Below, in pieces: positions 7,715 to 15,853 of a DNA stretch of 24,366 bases. The position numbers were made by a program, and so were the translations under genes. The notes under the pieces were generated by a model. It made no database searches. It saw only the letters and a list, made by a program, of their open reading frames with translations, and had not been told where the DNA came from. The stretch is from JACMMS01 sp043758775 (GTDB lineage Bacteria; Pseudomonadota; Gammaproteobacteria; Burkholderiales; Methylophilaceae). Location of the stretch: the NCBI GenBank assembly GCA_043758775.1, contig JAYVMU010000030.1, positions 1-24,366 on the forward strand. The letters run 5' to 3'. Every line of letters begins with the position of its first letter. Position 1 is the stretch's first letter.

Positions 7715-8808
7715 TATTCCATCACCTTCACTGGTACACGCTGCGCCACAGCGCATAACAGCTCATAGCCTATCGTGCCGCAAGCCGCGGCTACGTCATC
7801 AACCGGCACCTGCGCACCCCACAATTCTACTGGGCTGCCAATATTGGCTTGGGGGATATGCGTTAAATCAGCGAATAGCATATCCATAGATACACGCCCC
7901 AGCGTTTGCGTGAGTTTACCTGCTACAGCTATTGGCACACCTCGCAGCGTTTCATCGCCAGAATACTCTCCAGCATGACGTGGATAACCATCAGCGTAGC
8001 CACAAGCTACAATACCAACCCGCATTTTTTGTGTAGCAGTAAAACGATAACCATAACCGATGCTGTCACCGACATCTAATCTTTGCACACTAATAATCTC
8101 ACTTGTTAGTGCCATTGCAGGTTTTAAGTTAAACGCTACTACTGCAATACCGGCGACTGGTGTTGCGCCATACAACATAATACCCGGGCGCACCCAATCA
8201 GCATGGGCTTCTGGGTGACGTAGAATCATAGCAGAATTGGCGAGCGATGATGGATATTGATAAGCTTGAGTAACTTGCTTAAACAAAGCCAAAGGTTTTG
8301 CGATGCCCTGTTGATCATCATCAGCATTAGCAAAATGCGTCATCAGTGTTATTTGACCTACATTAGCAGAGCCAGATAAGCGCTTAACTGCTTCTGGAAA
8401 TTCTTGCGCAGTAAAACCAAGACGATTCATGCCGGTGTTGATTTTAATGGTCACAGCAACTGCTCTAGATAGTATGCTAGTTTCTAGCAGCTCAATTTGT
8501 TTAAAATTATGCACAACCAAGCTGATAGAAAAGCCGGCGGCAATATTGAGTTCGTTTTTAGAAAATACGCCTTCTAATAAGAGGATTTTTTGTGTGAAGC
8601 CAGCTTCACGTAAATCAATCGCTTCATTCAAGCCTAATACAGCAAAGCCATCAGTGGCGCTGAGCCCATGTGCAGCGTTAAGTAGGCCATGTCCATAGCC
8701 ATTGGCTTTGACCACCGCCATCACTTTAGCGTTTGGCGCGTGTGTACGAACTACATCAAGGTTATGCCTAAGCGCTTCTAGGTAAATAGTAGAGTGTATT
8801 GGGCGCAT
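7714..8808 (-). CDS. alr: Alanine racemase
   Basis: PLP-dependent interconversion of L- and D-alanine for peptidoglycan synthesis. The 364-residue protein has the PLP lysine at residue 34 in VVKANGYGHG, and the second catalytic base Tyr252 in the IGYGYR segment. CGYADGYPR and the SMDM segment of the C-terminal barrel are also present. Its ATG overlaps the dnaB stop (TAATG at 8806-8810), and its own stop overlaps the radA GTG, so the three genes form a tightly coupled operon. Length and motifs are normal, and nothing suggests a catabolic DadX rather than Alr. Confidence 0.96.
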   Translation of the reverse strand: MRPIHSTIYLEALRHNLDVVRTHAPNAKVMAVVKANGYGHGLLNAAHGLSATDGFAVLGLNEAIDLREAGFTQKILLLEGVFSKNELNIAAGFSISLVVHNFKQIELLETSILSRAVAVTIKINTGMNRLGFTAQEFPEAVKRLSGSANVGQITLMTHFANADDDQQGIAKPLALFKQVTQAYQYPSSLANSAMILRHPEAHADWVRPGIMLYGATPVAGIAVVAFNLKPAMALTSEIISVQRLDVGDSIGYGYRFTATQKMRVGIVACGYADGYPRHAGEYSGDETLRGVPIAVAGKLTQTLGRVSMDMLFADLTHIPQANIGSPVELWGAQVPVDDVAAACGTIGYELLCAVAQRVPVKVME

Positions 8809-10187
8809 TATTCATTGTCGCCCATGTAAGAATTAGCATGATTCTCAAAGCGAGTATGCGCTCCTAAGAAAGTCAGCCTTACGCGACCAATTGGGCCGTT
8901 ACGCTGCTTGGCGATGATGATTTCTGCCGTGCCTTTATCAGGACTATCTGAGTTATAAACCTCATCACGATAAATAAACAAGATTAAATCCGCATCTTGC
9001 TCAATCGCACCAGATTCGCGTAAGTCGGACATTACAGGTCGTTTATCTGGGCGTTGCTCAACACTTCGGTTCAACTGTGAAAGCGCCACTACCGGCACAT
9101 CCAGTTCTTTTGCCAGCGCTTTTAATGAACGTGAAATTTCAGAAATTTCAGTCGCACGATTCTCACCTTGTCGCCCTGCTGGCGCTGACATTAATTGCAG
9201 GTAATCGACGACAATTAAGCCCAGTTTCCCGCATTGACGGTGTAAGCGCCGCGCACGCGCACGCACATCAAAGCTGCTTAGCCCTGCACCTTCATCAATA
9301 AATATTGGTGCTTCATTTAGCTTACCTAAAGCGGCAGCTAAACGTTCCCAATCCTCATCCTCAAGTCGGCCTGTACGCATTTTGTGTTGGTCTAAGCGCC
9401 CTACCGAGCCTATCATACGCATTGCAAGCTGTGTAGAAGCCATCTCCATAGAAAACACAGCAACGGGCAAACCAGTATCCAGGGCGACGTTTTCTGCAAT
9501 ATTCAATGAAAATGCGGTTTTACCCATAGAAGGACGACCCGCAACAATGATTAAATCACCGCCTTGAAAACCCGAAGTCATTTTATCTAAATCATCAAAA
9601 CCTGTAGGAATACCCGTAACATCGCTTGGGTTATCGCGCGAAAATAGCATATCAATGCGGTCAGCGACTTGCGGTAATAGCACTTTAATATCAACAAAAC
9701 CTTCAGAACTGCGCTTACCACCTTCGGCAATTTGAAAAATCTTGGCTTCTGCTTCATCCAATAACTGCTGTGCATCGCGACCTTGTGGCGCATAAGCGCT
9801 TTCAGCAATACCAGAACCTACTTCAACCAATTTACGCATCACAGAACGCTCGCGCACTATCTCTGCGTAGCGTCTAATATTGGCAGCAGTTGGTGTGTTT
9901 TGTGCCAACGCGCCTAAATATGCAATACCGCCAATACTTGATAATTCAGCCGAGTTTTCAAGCGATTCTGCAACAGTGACGATATCTGCGGGGCGATTAT
10001 GCTCAATCAGCTTACCGATGTGTTGAAAGATTAAACGATGATCATGCCGATAAAAATCAGATGCACTTAATATATCTGCGATTTTATCCAGCGCTTCATT
10101 TTCAAGTAGCAAGCCGCCGATAACCGATTGTTCGGCCTCGACAGAGTGTGGGGGGAGTTTGAGAGAGTCTAGATCTTGGTCAGCCAT
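8808..10187 (-). CDS. dnaB: Replicative DNA helicase DnaB
   Basis: Hexameric 5'-3' helicase that drives the replication fork. The ATG at 10187 gives MADQDLDSLKLPPHSVEAEQ, the usual N-terminus; an upstream in-frame TTG at 10217 would add ten non-conserved residues and overlap the -10 element. The 459-residue product has the N-terminal DnaB domain, Walker A GRPSMGKT at 217-224 and Walker B VVDYLQLM at 326-333. SQLNRSVEQRPDKRP and SDLRESG follow. It leads the dnaB-alr-radA operon. No Shine-Dalgarno precedes the ATG, and a promoter -10 sits only 7 bases before it, so the transcript may be leaderless. Confidence 0.96.
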   Translation of the reverse strand: MADQDLDSLKLPPHSVEAEQSVIGGLLLENEALDKIADILSASDFYRHDHRLIFQHIGKLIEHNRPADIVTVAESLENSAELSSIGGIAYLGALAQNTPTAANIRRYAEIVRERSVMRKLVEVGSGIAESAYAPQGRDAQQLLDEAEAKIFQIAEGGKRSSEGFVDIKVLLPQVADRIDMLFSRDNPSDVTGIPTGFDDLDKMTSGFQGGDLIIVAGRPSMGKTAFSLNIAENVALDTGLPVAVFSMEMASTQLAMRMIGSVGRLDQHKMRTGRLEDEDWERLAAALGKLNEAPIFIDEGAGLSSFDVRARARRLHRQCGKLGLIVVDYLQLMSAPAGRQGENRATEISEISRSLKALAKELDVPVVALSQLNRSVEQRPDKRPVMSDLRESGAIEQDADLILFIYRDEVYNSDSPDKGTAEIIIAKQRNGPIGRVRLTFLGAHTRFENHANSYMGDNE

Positions 10188-10194
10188 AATTGGT

Positions 10195-10203
10195 ATTATA
10201 GCA
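10195..10203 (-). promoter_or_regulatory. Extended -10 promoter element for dnaB
   Basis: On the minus strand TGCTATAAT is a perfect extended -10 (TATAAT at 10195-10200). Only 7 bases separate it from the dnaB ATG, so transcription would start at or within a base or two of the start codon. No good -35 lies at 16-18 bp, which is acceptable for extended -10 promoters. Confidence 0.5.
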
Positions 10204-10307
10204 AGCGACAGTATCAATATAACAACTCAAACTTTACATTTGCTTATTTGTGAAACAAAGTTAAGATTTAACTCTCGTATATGCACTAACCATTGTTTGG
10301 ATGAACC

Positions 10308-11600
10308 ATGCAACACCATGCCAAAGAAAAATGTAAAGAAAATGCACAACAAAACATAATTGAGCGTTATTGTGCAACTCGCAATCAAACGCTGTATTTA
10401 TCCAAACCGCTTTCAGAAGCTGACATGACCATACAAGCGGCCGATTTTGCCAGCCCGGGCAAATGGCATCTAGCACATACCACTTGGTTTTTTGAAGAGT
10501 TTTTCTTACGCTTACAAGGTCTTCAAACTACTCACGCAGATACCTATCGATTTTTGTTTAACTCTTATTATGAAACCGTAGGCAACAGACAAGCGCAAGG
10601 TAAGCGCGGATTAATTACACGACCAGCACTATCTGAAGTAATCAATTATCGTCATGAGGTAGATAAAGCGGTAGTGAAAGCCCTTAACAATGGCGTAGAT
10701 ACTGCAACGTTAGAAATAATTGAACTTGGTATTCATCACGAGCAGCAACACCAAGAACTATTTTTAACCGACATTTTATATACTTTGGCACAAAATCCAC
10801 TTTTCCCAGCTTATCGCACTGACAATCAACGGCCTATTGGAAATATAAAACAAACCAAAACCACAGCTAATATGGTGAATTTCACTGGCGGTATAGAGCT
10901 AATAGGCCATGTAGGCACTAATTTAACCTCAGATTCTAGTTTCGGCTTTGACAACGAATTTCCACAACATAAAGTGCATCTTGAGCCATTCCAGTTAGCC
11001 AGCCATTTAGTCACGAATGCCGAATGGATAGCTTTTATTGAAGATGGCGGCTATGGCACGCCTCTACTATGGTTAGCCGATGGCTGGAAAATAGTACAAA
11101 CTGAAGATTGGCATATGCCGTTGTACTGGGTCAATTCAGATGGCTATAAAAGTATGACATTATCTGGTCTACAACCGGCTAATCTCGATGCACCTGTTAC
11201 ACATATTAGCTACTTTGAGGCTGATGCTTACGCTAGATGGGCGGGAAAAAGGCTACCAACCGAAATGGAATGGGAAGTGGCTGCCCGAACACAATCACTG
11301 CAGGGAAACTTTTCTGATAGTGAATTTTATCAACCACAAGCAGTAATTATCTATGAAAATACTTTAAGTCAGATGTATGGTGATGTTTGGCAGTGGACTG
11401 CCAGCCCCTATATTGCCTACCCAGGGTTTAAAGCGCGCGTAGGTGCAGTTGGAGAATACAATGGAAAATTTATGAATGGGCAATATGTATTACGAGGTGG
11501 GTCGTGTGTCAGTCCACGCAGTCATTTACGTCCAAGCTATAGAAACTTTTTTTATCCGCATCAACGCTGGCAATTTAGCGGATTACGCCTAGCAGCTTAA
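10308..11600 (+). CDS. egtB: Ergothioneine biosynthesis protein EgtB (iron-dependent sulfoxide synthase)
   Basis: Non-haem iron enzyme that joins hercynine to a cysteine donor as a sulfoxide, using O2. The 430-residue product has an N-terminal DinB-like domain with KWHLAHTTWFFEEFF near residues 52-66 and the metal site H144-x3-H148-x-E150 (HEQQHQE). The C-terminal half is a formylglycine-generating-enzyme-like domain (KRLPTEMEWEVAAR, YGDVWQWTASPY, LRGGSC, SGLRLA). It is divergent from dnaB and 32 bases upstream of egtD. No egtA or egtC is nearby. This EgtB may therefore use cysteine directly rather than gamma-glutamylcysteine, which is an inference from context. Confidence 0.94.
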   Translation: MQHHAKEKCKENAQQNIIERYCATRNQTLYLSKPLSEADMTIQAADFASPGKWHLAHTTWFFEEFFLRLQGLQTTHADTYRFLFNSYYETVGNRQAQGKRGLITRPALSEVINYRHEVDKAVVKALNNGVDTATLEIIELGIHHEQQHQELFLTDILYTLAQNPLFPAYRTDNQRPIGNIKQTKTTANMVNFTGGIELIGHVGTNLTSDSSFGFDNEFPQHKVHLEPFQLASHLVTNAEWIAFIEDGGYGTPLLWLADGWKIVQTEDWHMPLYWVNSDGYKSMTLSGLQPANLDAPVTHISYFEADAYARWAGKRLPTEMEWEVAARTQSLQGNFSDSEFYQPQAVIIYENTLSQMYGDVWQWTASPYIAYPGFKARVGAVGEYNGKFMNGQYVLRGGSCVSPRSHLRPSYRNFFYPHQRWQFSGLRLAA

Positions 11601-11632
11601 ACAATAGTCATTTAAATAAAAAATTGAACAAT

Positions 11633-12592
11633 ATGAACATGATTAAAGACTATGATTTAGCGGGTACTGCCTATGATGATTTTCAAGCAGATGTTCTGCA
11701 CGGACTGTCTCAAACACCGAAAGCATTGCCTTGCAAATGGTTCTATGATGAAACAGGTTCACGACTTTTTGAGGCCATCACCAAGACCCCAGAATATTAC
11801 CCTACCCGTGTAGAAACCAGGCTTCTAGCTGATGTGGTGATTCATTTACGTGACTATATTCCGCATTTAGATGTGGTGATTGAGCCAGGTAGTGGCGCCA
11901 GTATTAAAACGCGACTGTTACTGGAGTCACAGCCCAAATTAAAGCAGTACATTCCCATTGATATTTCAGAAAAATTTTTAATCGAAACCGCGCAACAACT
12001 TGAATATGACTTCCCTACGCTTAAAATAGCGCCGTTAATAGCTGATTTCACCAAAGCAATGGCTGAGTTGAAACTAGACGCCAGTTTACAGCGCATGGTA
12101 TTTTTCCCTGGCTCTACCATCGGTAATTTCTCACCCGAAGAAGCTAAGAACCTCCTCAAAAGTTTTCACACCCTGGTTGGCGGTAACGCGTGGTTGTTAA
12201 TAGGCGTGGATATGACTCAGAATGAGAGCAAATTACTTGCTGCTTACAATGATGCAGCTGGCATTACAGCAAGCTTTAACCGTAACTTATTAACGCGTGC
12301 TAACCGAGAGTTAGCCGCAAACTTTGATGTTAATCAATTCACACATCAGGCCATCTTCAATAAAGATGAAGGAAGAATTGAAATGCATCTGGTCAGCACA
12401 AAAGCACAAATAGTCTCTATAAGAGACCAATTATTTGTCTTTAAAGCAAATGAAAGCATCCATACAGAAAACTGCTATAAATATACACTTGAGGCTTTTA
12501 CCAATTTGGCTGATAGCTGCAGTTGGCAAATAGAGCATGTTTGGCAGGATCAACAAGAATCAAACTTCGGCATATTACTTTTAACTAGCTAA
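11633..12592 (+). CDS. egtD: L-histidine N-alpha-methyltransferase EgtD
   Basis: SAM-dependent methyltransferase that trimethylates the alpha-amino group of histidine to hercynine, the first step of ergothioneine synthesis. Motifs, numbered from a possible upstream TTG at 11624, are KWFYDETGSRLFEAI from residue 38, the SAM loop EPGSGAS at 87-93 and FFPGSTIGNF at 160-169. The TTG lacks a Shine-Dalgarno, so the ATG at 11633 (319 residues) is preferred; the ATG at 11639 is also possible. It follows egtB by about 30 bases and is probably co-transcribed. Its stop lies 25 bases from the convergent DUF427 gene. Confidence 0.93.
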   Translation: MNMIKDYDLAGTAYDDFQADVLHGLSQTPKALPCKWFYDETGSRLFEAITKTPEYYPTRVETRLLADVVIHLRDYIPHLDVVIEPGSGASIKTRLLLESQPKLKQYIPIDISEKFLIETAQQLEYDFPTLKIAPLIADFTKAMAELKLDASLQRMVFFPGSTIGNFSPEEAKNLLKSFHTLVGGNAWLLIGVDMTQNESKLLAAYNDAAGITASFNRNLLTRANRELAANFDVNQFTHQAIFNKDEGRIEMHLVSTKAQIVSIRDQLFVFKANESIHTENCYKYTLEAFTNLADSCSWQIEHVWQDQQESNFGILLLTS

Positions 12593-12617
12593 TAACGCTC
12601 AATTGCACAATTTTTAG

Positions 12618-12902
12618 CTACTTAGATACTTCTATACCCTTCCAAAATGCAACATAGCCTTTAATGTTATTCGCAGCCTCTTTCGGGTTAGGGTAATACC
12701 ATGCAGCATTTTGATTGACTTTACCATCAACTACCACATCAAAATACGAAGCAGTGCCTTTCCAGGGACAAATAGTAGTATGTGAGTTTTCTTGAAAAAA
12801 TTCAGCTTTCAGGGCGGTGCGGGGAAAGTATACATTGCCTTCTACCGTTTCAAATTTGTCACTTACTGCAATAGTCTGACCATTCCATTTTGCGCTTGGC
12901 AT
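12618..12902 (-). CDS. DUF427 family protein
   Basis: A 94-residue soluble protein of the DUF427 family (Pfam NTP_transf_9), recognised by CPWKGTASYFDV around residues 45-56 and WYYPNPKEAANNIKGYVAFW near the C-terminus. The biochemical role is not established. A strong Shine-Dalgarno (GAGGAG) sits 6 bases before the ATG. It is 46 bases downstream of the MetC-like gene on the same strand, so the two may be co-transcribed, and it converges on egtD. Family assignment is confident; function is not. Confidence 0.88.
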   Translation of the reverse strand: MPSAKWNGQTIAVSDKFETVEGNVYFPRTALKAEFFQENSHTTICPWKGTASYFDVVVDGKVNQNAAWYYPNPKEAANNIKGYVAFWKGIEVSK

Positions 12903-12948
12903 ATTAGCTCCTCAATTATATTGAATTTAAATTATTTAATATTTTACT

Positions 12949-14109
12949 TTAATTTAAGTTTTTAAATGATTGATTTATATCTTCTATTAAATCTAAATAA
13001 TCTTCCAATCCCACATAAAATCGCACTAGATTACCTTTGTATGAATGGTGCGCATGTAATTGGTTCATTTCAAAAGGCACCACCAAACTAACAGCACCAC
13101 CCCAACTATAACCGATACGGAATAGTTTCATCGCATCAATGCAGGCATCGATTTGTGACTGGTTAATATGCGACTGAAACACTACGGAAAATAAACTGGC
13201 GGCACCAGTAAAATCGCGCTGCCAAACTTCATGCCCGGGTGAGCCAGAAAACGCTGGGTGTAATAATTGCATGACGGCTGGATGCTGACTTAACCAAGTG
13301 GCCACCTGACGTGCGGCCATATCCTGAGCCTGATAACGCAATTTATAATGCGGTAGGCTACGTAATACAATATTGCAATCTTCCGGGCTCACACCAATAC
13401 CCAATCGCACATGAGTCTCAAGCAAACGCAAATTAAGCGTGTTATCACGCGTAACAATACTACCCATCATCACGTCACTGCCGCCTGACTGATATTTGGT
13501 CAGGGCTTGAATTGAAATATCAGCGCCTAACTCAAACACATCCAAAGCAATGCCTGCTGCCCAAGTCGCATCAGCCGCTACCATAGCACCATATTGATGT
13601 GCCAACGCCGCCAACGCTGGTAAATCAGAAACCTCCATTGTCACAGAGCCTGGTGTTTCCACCCACAACAACTTGGTATTAGCGGTCATCATCGCACTAG
13701 TGATATCTAAGGGATGATAAAATGCTAATTCAATATCATAATTGGCAGCTATCAATCTAGCGACTTCTGCTGCGGGTTCATAGGCATTATATGGCAACAA
13801 AACACGGTCGCCTGATTTTAACAAAGAAAGTAATGTAAGGCTGATAGCAGCTAGGCCAGACGGCAGCAAAATACAGTGCTCACCGCCTTCAATCAAGGCC
13901 AGCTTGCGCTCTAGACGACGAGTTGTTGGTGTGCCCAACAAGCCATAGCTATATTGGTTTTTATCTTGCCAATTGCGGTTACGCAGGCTTTTGACATCAG
14001 AGAATGTGACTGTAGAAGCTCGCTCTACACTGCCAGCAAGACTACTGAAATTGGCAGAATCAATATCATCAGGTTGAACAACCTGTGACCAACTAGATTT
14101 TTTATTCAT
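12949..14109 (-). CDS. metC: MetC-like PLP-dependent cystathionine beta-lyase (Cys/Met metabolism family)
   Basis: Fold-type I PLP enzyme of the Cys/Met metabolism family. The 386-residue protein has YSYGLLGTPTTRRLE at about 53-67, LLPSGLAAIS at 81-90 and ETPGSVTMEVSDLP at 151-164. ADATWA lies at about 179-184, and the PLP lysine is Lys205 in ALTKYQSGGSDVMMG. SYSWGGAVSLV near the C-terminus is typical of cystathionine beta-lyases, which cleave cystathionine to homocysteine, pyruvate and ammonia. It lies between the rplI terminator and the DUF427 gene and faces egtBD. Its placement next to egtBD makes a role as the ergothioneine C-S lyase possible (inference). Confidence 0.82.
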   Translation of the reverse strand: MNKKSSWSQVVQPDDIDSANFSSLAGSVERASTVTFSDVKSLRNRNWQDKNQYSYGLLGTPTTRRLERKLALIEGGEHCILLPSGLAAISLTLLSLLKSGDRVLLPYNAYEPAAEVARLIAANYDIELAFYHPLDITSAMMTANTKLLWVETPGSVTMEVSDLPALAALAHQYGAMVAADATWAAGIALDVFELGADISIQALTKYQSGGSDVMMGSIVTRDNTLNLRLLETHVRLGIGVSPEDCNIVLRSLPHYKLRYQAQDMAARQVATWLSQHPAVMQLLHPAFSGSPGHEVWQRDFTGAASLFSVVFQSHINQSQIDACIDAMKLFRIGYSWGGAVSLVVPFEMNQLHAHHSYKGNLVRFYVGLEDYLDLIEDINQSFKNLN

Positions 14110-14204
14110 GGCCTATGTTAAATGAGTTGAATTAGATTGAAAACTATTTTATAGCTTCGCTCCTATTAAGACCACAGTCTTTAAGTCATAGAATAAAAAC
14201 ACAA

Positions 14205-14234
14205 ATAAAAAAGACCACCGAAGCAGCCTTTTTT
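14205..14234 (-). terminator. Rho-independent terminator of the rpsF-priB-rpsR-rplI operon
   Basis: On the minus strand, 25 bases past the rplI stop, AAAAGGCTGC and GTGGTCTTTT form a 10-bp stem, including three G-U pairs, around a TTCG tetraloop. A run of T's follows. UUCG-capped hairpins with U-tracts are classic intrinsic terminators. Confidence 0.7.
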
Positions 14235-14258
14235 CATACTTAAAGCAATCTAACTAGA

Positions 14259-14708
14259 TTAAGCTTCTGCAGCAACTGTTACTGTAATCTCTACAACAAC
14301 ATCGTGATGCAACGCAACGCTCACAGCATGGTCACCAACAGCTTTTAATGGGCCATTTGGTAAACGTACTTCAGCTTTAACCACCTCAAAACCAGCAGTT
14401 ACTAAACCTTCAGCAATATCACCGTTAGTAACAGAACCGAATAAACGGCCATCTACACCCGCTTTTTGAGTGACAGTTAATACGTAAGCAGCTAATTTTT
14501 CGCCACGTGCTTGTGAAACAGCTAACAACGCGGCTTGTTGTTTTTCTAACTCAACACGGCGCGCTGCAAATTCAGCTTTGTTAGCTTCTGTAGCACGTTT
14601 TGCCTTGCCTTGTGGAATTAAAAAATTACGGCCGAAACCATCTTTGACCTTAACAACATCACCTAAATTGCCAAGGTTGCCGACTTTTTCTAATAAAATA
14701 ATTTGCAT
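14259..14708 (-). CDS. rplI: 50S ribosomal protein L9
   Basis: Two-domain protein bound to 23S rRNA near the L1 stalk. The 149-residue sequence has the signature MQIILLEKVGNLGNLGDVV and FGRNFLIPQGKA in the N-terminal domain, then the long connecting helix and a C-terminal domain (GRLFGSVTNGDIAEGL). A Shine-Dalgarno (GAGGGG) precedes the ATG, and 12 bases separate it from rpsR. It is the last gene of the rpsF operon and is followed by a terminator. In many Betaproteobacteria dnaB comes next; here the metC/DUF427/egt block intervenes. Confidence 0.97.
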   Translation of the reverse strand: MQIILLEKVGNLGNLGDVVKVKDGFGRNFLIPQGKAKRATEANKAEFAARRVELEKQQAALLAVSQARGEKLAAYVLTVTQKAGVDGRLFGSVTNGDIAEGLVTAGFEVVKAEVRLPNGPLKAVGDHAVSVALHHDVVVEITVTVAAEA

Positions 14709-14720
14709 TGTCGTCCCCTC

Positions 14721-14948
14721 TTAGTGCTTGTCTGTGTATGGAAGTAAAGCCAAGAAACGCGCAACTTTAACTGCTGACGTTAATTGACGTTGGTATTTTG
14801 CTTTTGTACCTGTGATACGTGCAGGAATAATCTTGCCGTTTTCAGTAATAAAGTCTTTAAGTAAATCGACATCTTTGTAATCTACTTGTTTAATGCCCTC
14901 TGCCGAAAAACGACAGTAGCGGCGACGTTTGTACATATCTCTAGCCAT
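14721..14948 (-). CDS. rpsR: 30S ribosomal protein S18
   Basis: Small-subunit protein that pairs with S6 on the platform. The 75-residue sequence contains KRRRYCRFSAEGIKQVDYKD and GKIIPARITGTKAKYQRQL, the S18 signature. The ATG has TAGGAG 7 bases upstream. Its first codons overlap the 3' end of priB by 8 bases, suggesting coupling within the operon. Confidence 0.97.
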   Translation of the reverse strand: MARDMYKRRRYCRFSAEGIKQVDYKDVDLLKDFITENGKIIPARITGTKAKYQRQLTSAVKVARFLALLPYTDKH

Positions 14949-15270
14949 TATAAACTCCTAATTTTTGCTCGCTATTTTTAAGCGATATTGCGTTAATATG
15001 CATCACTAGTTGCGTGCTTTTAAGACTGCGTTTAGCTAAAAAACCCGTGACCTCAACTTGGTCACCAATCTTTACCGCTTTCAATGCAGTATCACTGGTT
15101 ATATTTCCTAGTGCGACTGCATTTAGTACACATTCCACTTTACGTTTCATTCCACCTTCAATTTGGTCAGAAACATGCTGTACTACAAAGCTCAACAACG
15201 GTATGCCTGCTGGTGTGTAGCGCAAGGGTTCAATACTTGCCACCACGCCATCCAACACTAATTTGTTCAT
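14941..15270 (-). CDS. priB: Primosomal replication protein PriB
   Basis: Single-stranded-DNA-binding OB-fold protein of the PriA restart primosome. The 109-residue product has the typical MNKLVLDGVVASIEPLRYTP start and the LSFVVQHVSDQ and VTGFLAKRSLKS segments seen in PriB and SSB relatives. Its usual place is between rpsF and rpsR in Beta- and Gammaproteobacteria, as here. The ATG is 3 bases after the rpsF stop, and the 3' end overlaps rpsR by 8 bases. A separate Shine-Dalgarno is weak, so coupled translation from rpsF is likely. Confidence 0.93.
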   Translation of the reverse strand: MNKLVLDGVVASIEPLRYTPAGIPLLSFVVQHVSDQIEGGMKRKVECVLNAVALGNITSDTALKAVKIGDQVEVTGFLAKRSLKSTQLVMHINAISLKNSEQKLGVYNG

Positions 15271-15273
15271 TAC

Positions 15274-15672
15274 TTAAGCTGCAGCTGCCTCAGCTGGTGC
15301 GGCTACTGGTGCTGGTTTAGCAGCCTCATCGCGACCTAATACTGATTTAGATTTCTCTTCTTTCATCATTGGTGATGGTGCAGAAATCGCCGCTTTAGTG
15401 CCCATAGTTAAATGACGCAATACCGCATCATTAAACTTAAATGCATGCTCAAGTTCAGCCAGTGCTTCTAATGTGCATTCAATGTTCATCAAAACATAAT
15501 GTGCTTTGTGGATTTTTTGAATTGGATAAGCCAGTTGGCGACGGCCCCAATCTTCCAGACGGTGGATAGCACCGCCATCAGTCATTACAAGTGCGCGATA
15601 ACGTTCGATCATCGCAGGCACTTGCTCGCTTTGGTCCGGATGGACGATAAAAACTACTTCATAATGTCGCAT
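15274..15672 (-). CDS. rpsF: 30S ribosomal protein S6
   Basis: Platform protein of the 30S subunit that binds S18. The 132 residues begin MRHYEVVFIVHPDQSEQVP and contain DWGRRQLAYPIQKIHKAHYV, the S6 signature at about residues 41-60. The C-terminal 35 residues form a Lys/Ala/Pro-rich tail, an extension common in proteobacterial S6. AAGGAG lies 6 bases before the ATG. It leads the rpsF-priB-rpsR-rplI operon, behind a clear promoter and an 80-90 nt leader that contains a hairpin. Confidence 0.97.
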   Translation of the reverse strand: MRHYEVVFIVHPDQSEQVPAMIERYRALVMTDGGAIHRLEDWGRRQLAYPIQKIHKAHYVLMNIECTLEALAELEHAFKFNDAVLRHLTMGTKAAISAPSPMMKEEKSKSVLGRDEAAKPAPVAAPAEAAAA

Positions 15673-15693
15673 GAATGCTCCTTTTGGATTAAA

Positions 15694-15719
15694 GCCTTCA
15701 GCTATGCGTGCTGTAAGGC
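15694..15719 (-). promoter_or_regulatory. Leader hairpin upstream of rpsF (possible S6:S18 autoregulatory element)
   Basis: On the minus strand GCCTT-A-CAGC, a 7-nt loop and GCTG-AAGGC form a nine-pair stem with a single bulged A, ending about 20 bases before the rpsF ATG. S6:S18 binding to the rpsF leader is a known autoregulation mechanism. The match to that RNA family is suggested by position and not shown by consensus bases. Confidence 0.4.
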
Positions 15720-15759
15720 AAGGTGGTTTAAGCTAACTAACATTGCTAGCAAGCGCGCG

Positions 15760-15788
15760 ATTATAGAGAGATTCACTAATAAAATCAA
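15760..15788 (-). promoter_or_regulatory. Sigma-70 promoter of the rpsF operon
   Basis: On the minus strand TTGATT (forward 15783-15788) and TATAAT (forward 15760-15765) are separated by exactly 17 bp. Transcription would start near 15752, giving a leader of about 80 nt before rpsF. Confidence 0.75.
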
Positions 15789-15853
15789 ACTAAACCGCAA
15801 ATTAGGTTTAATTAAATGACGATAAAAAGCCAATCAGATAAAGTTTTAGCCTC

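Noticed and set aside
7715..7756. Upstream extension of radA
   Set aside because: The extra 14 residues lie inside alr and are not family-like; the GTG at 7714 has a Shine-Dalgarno and starts the zinc-finger region at the usual distance.
14166..14184. Inverted repeat AAGAC/GTCTT between rplI and the MetC-like gene
   Set aside because: Arms are only 5 bp and no promoter of good quality could be placed against it, so no operator is called.
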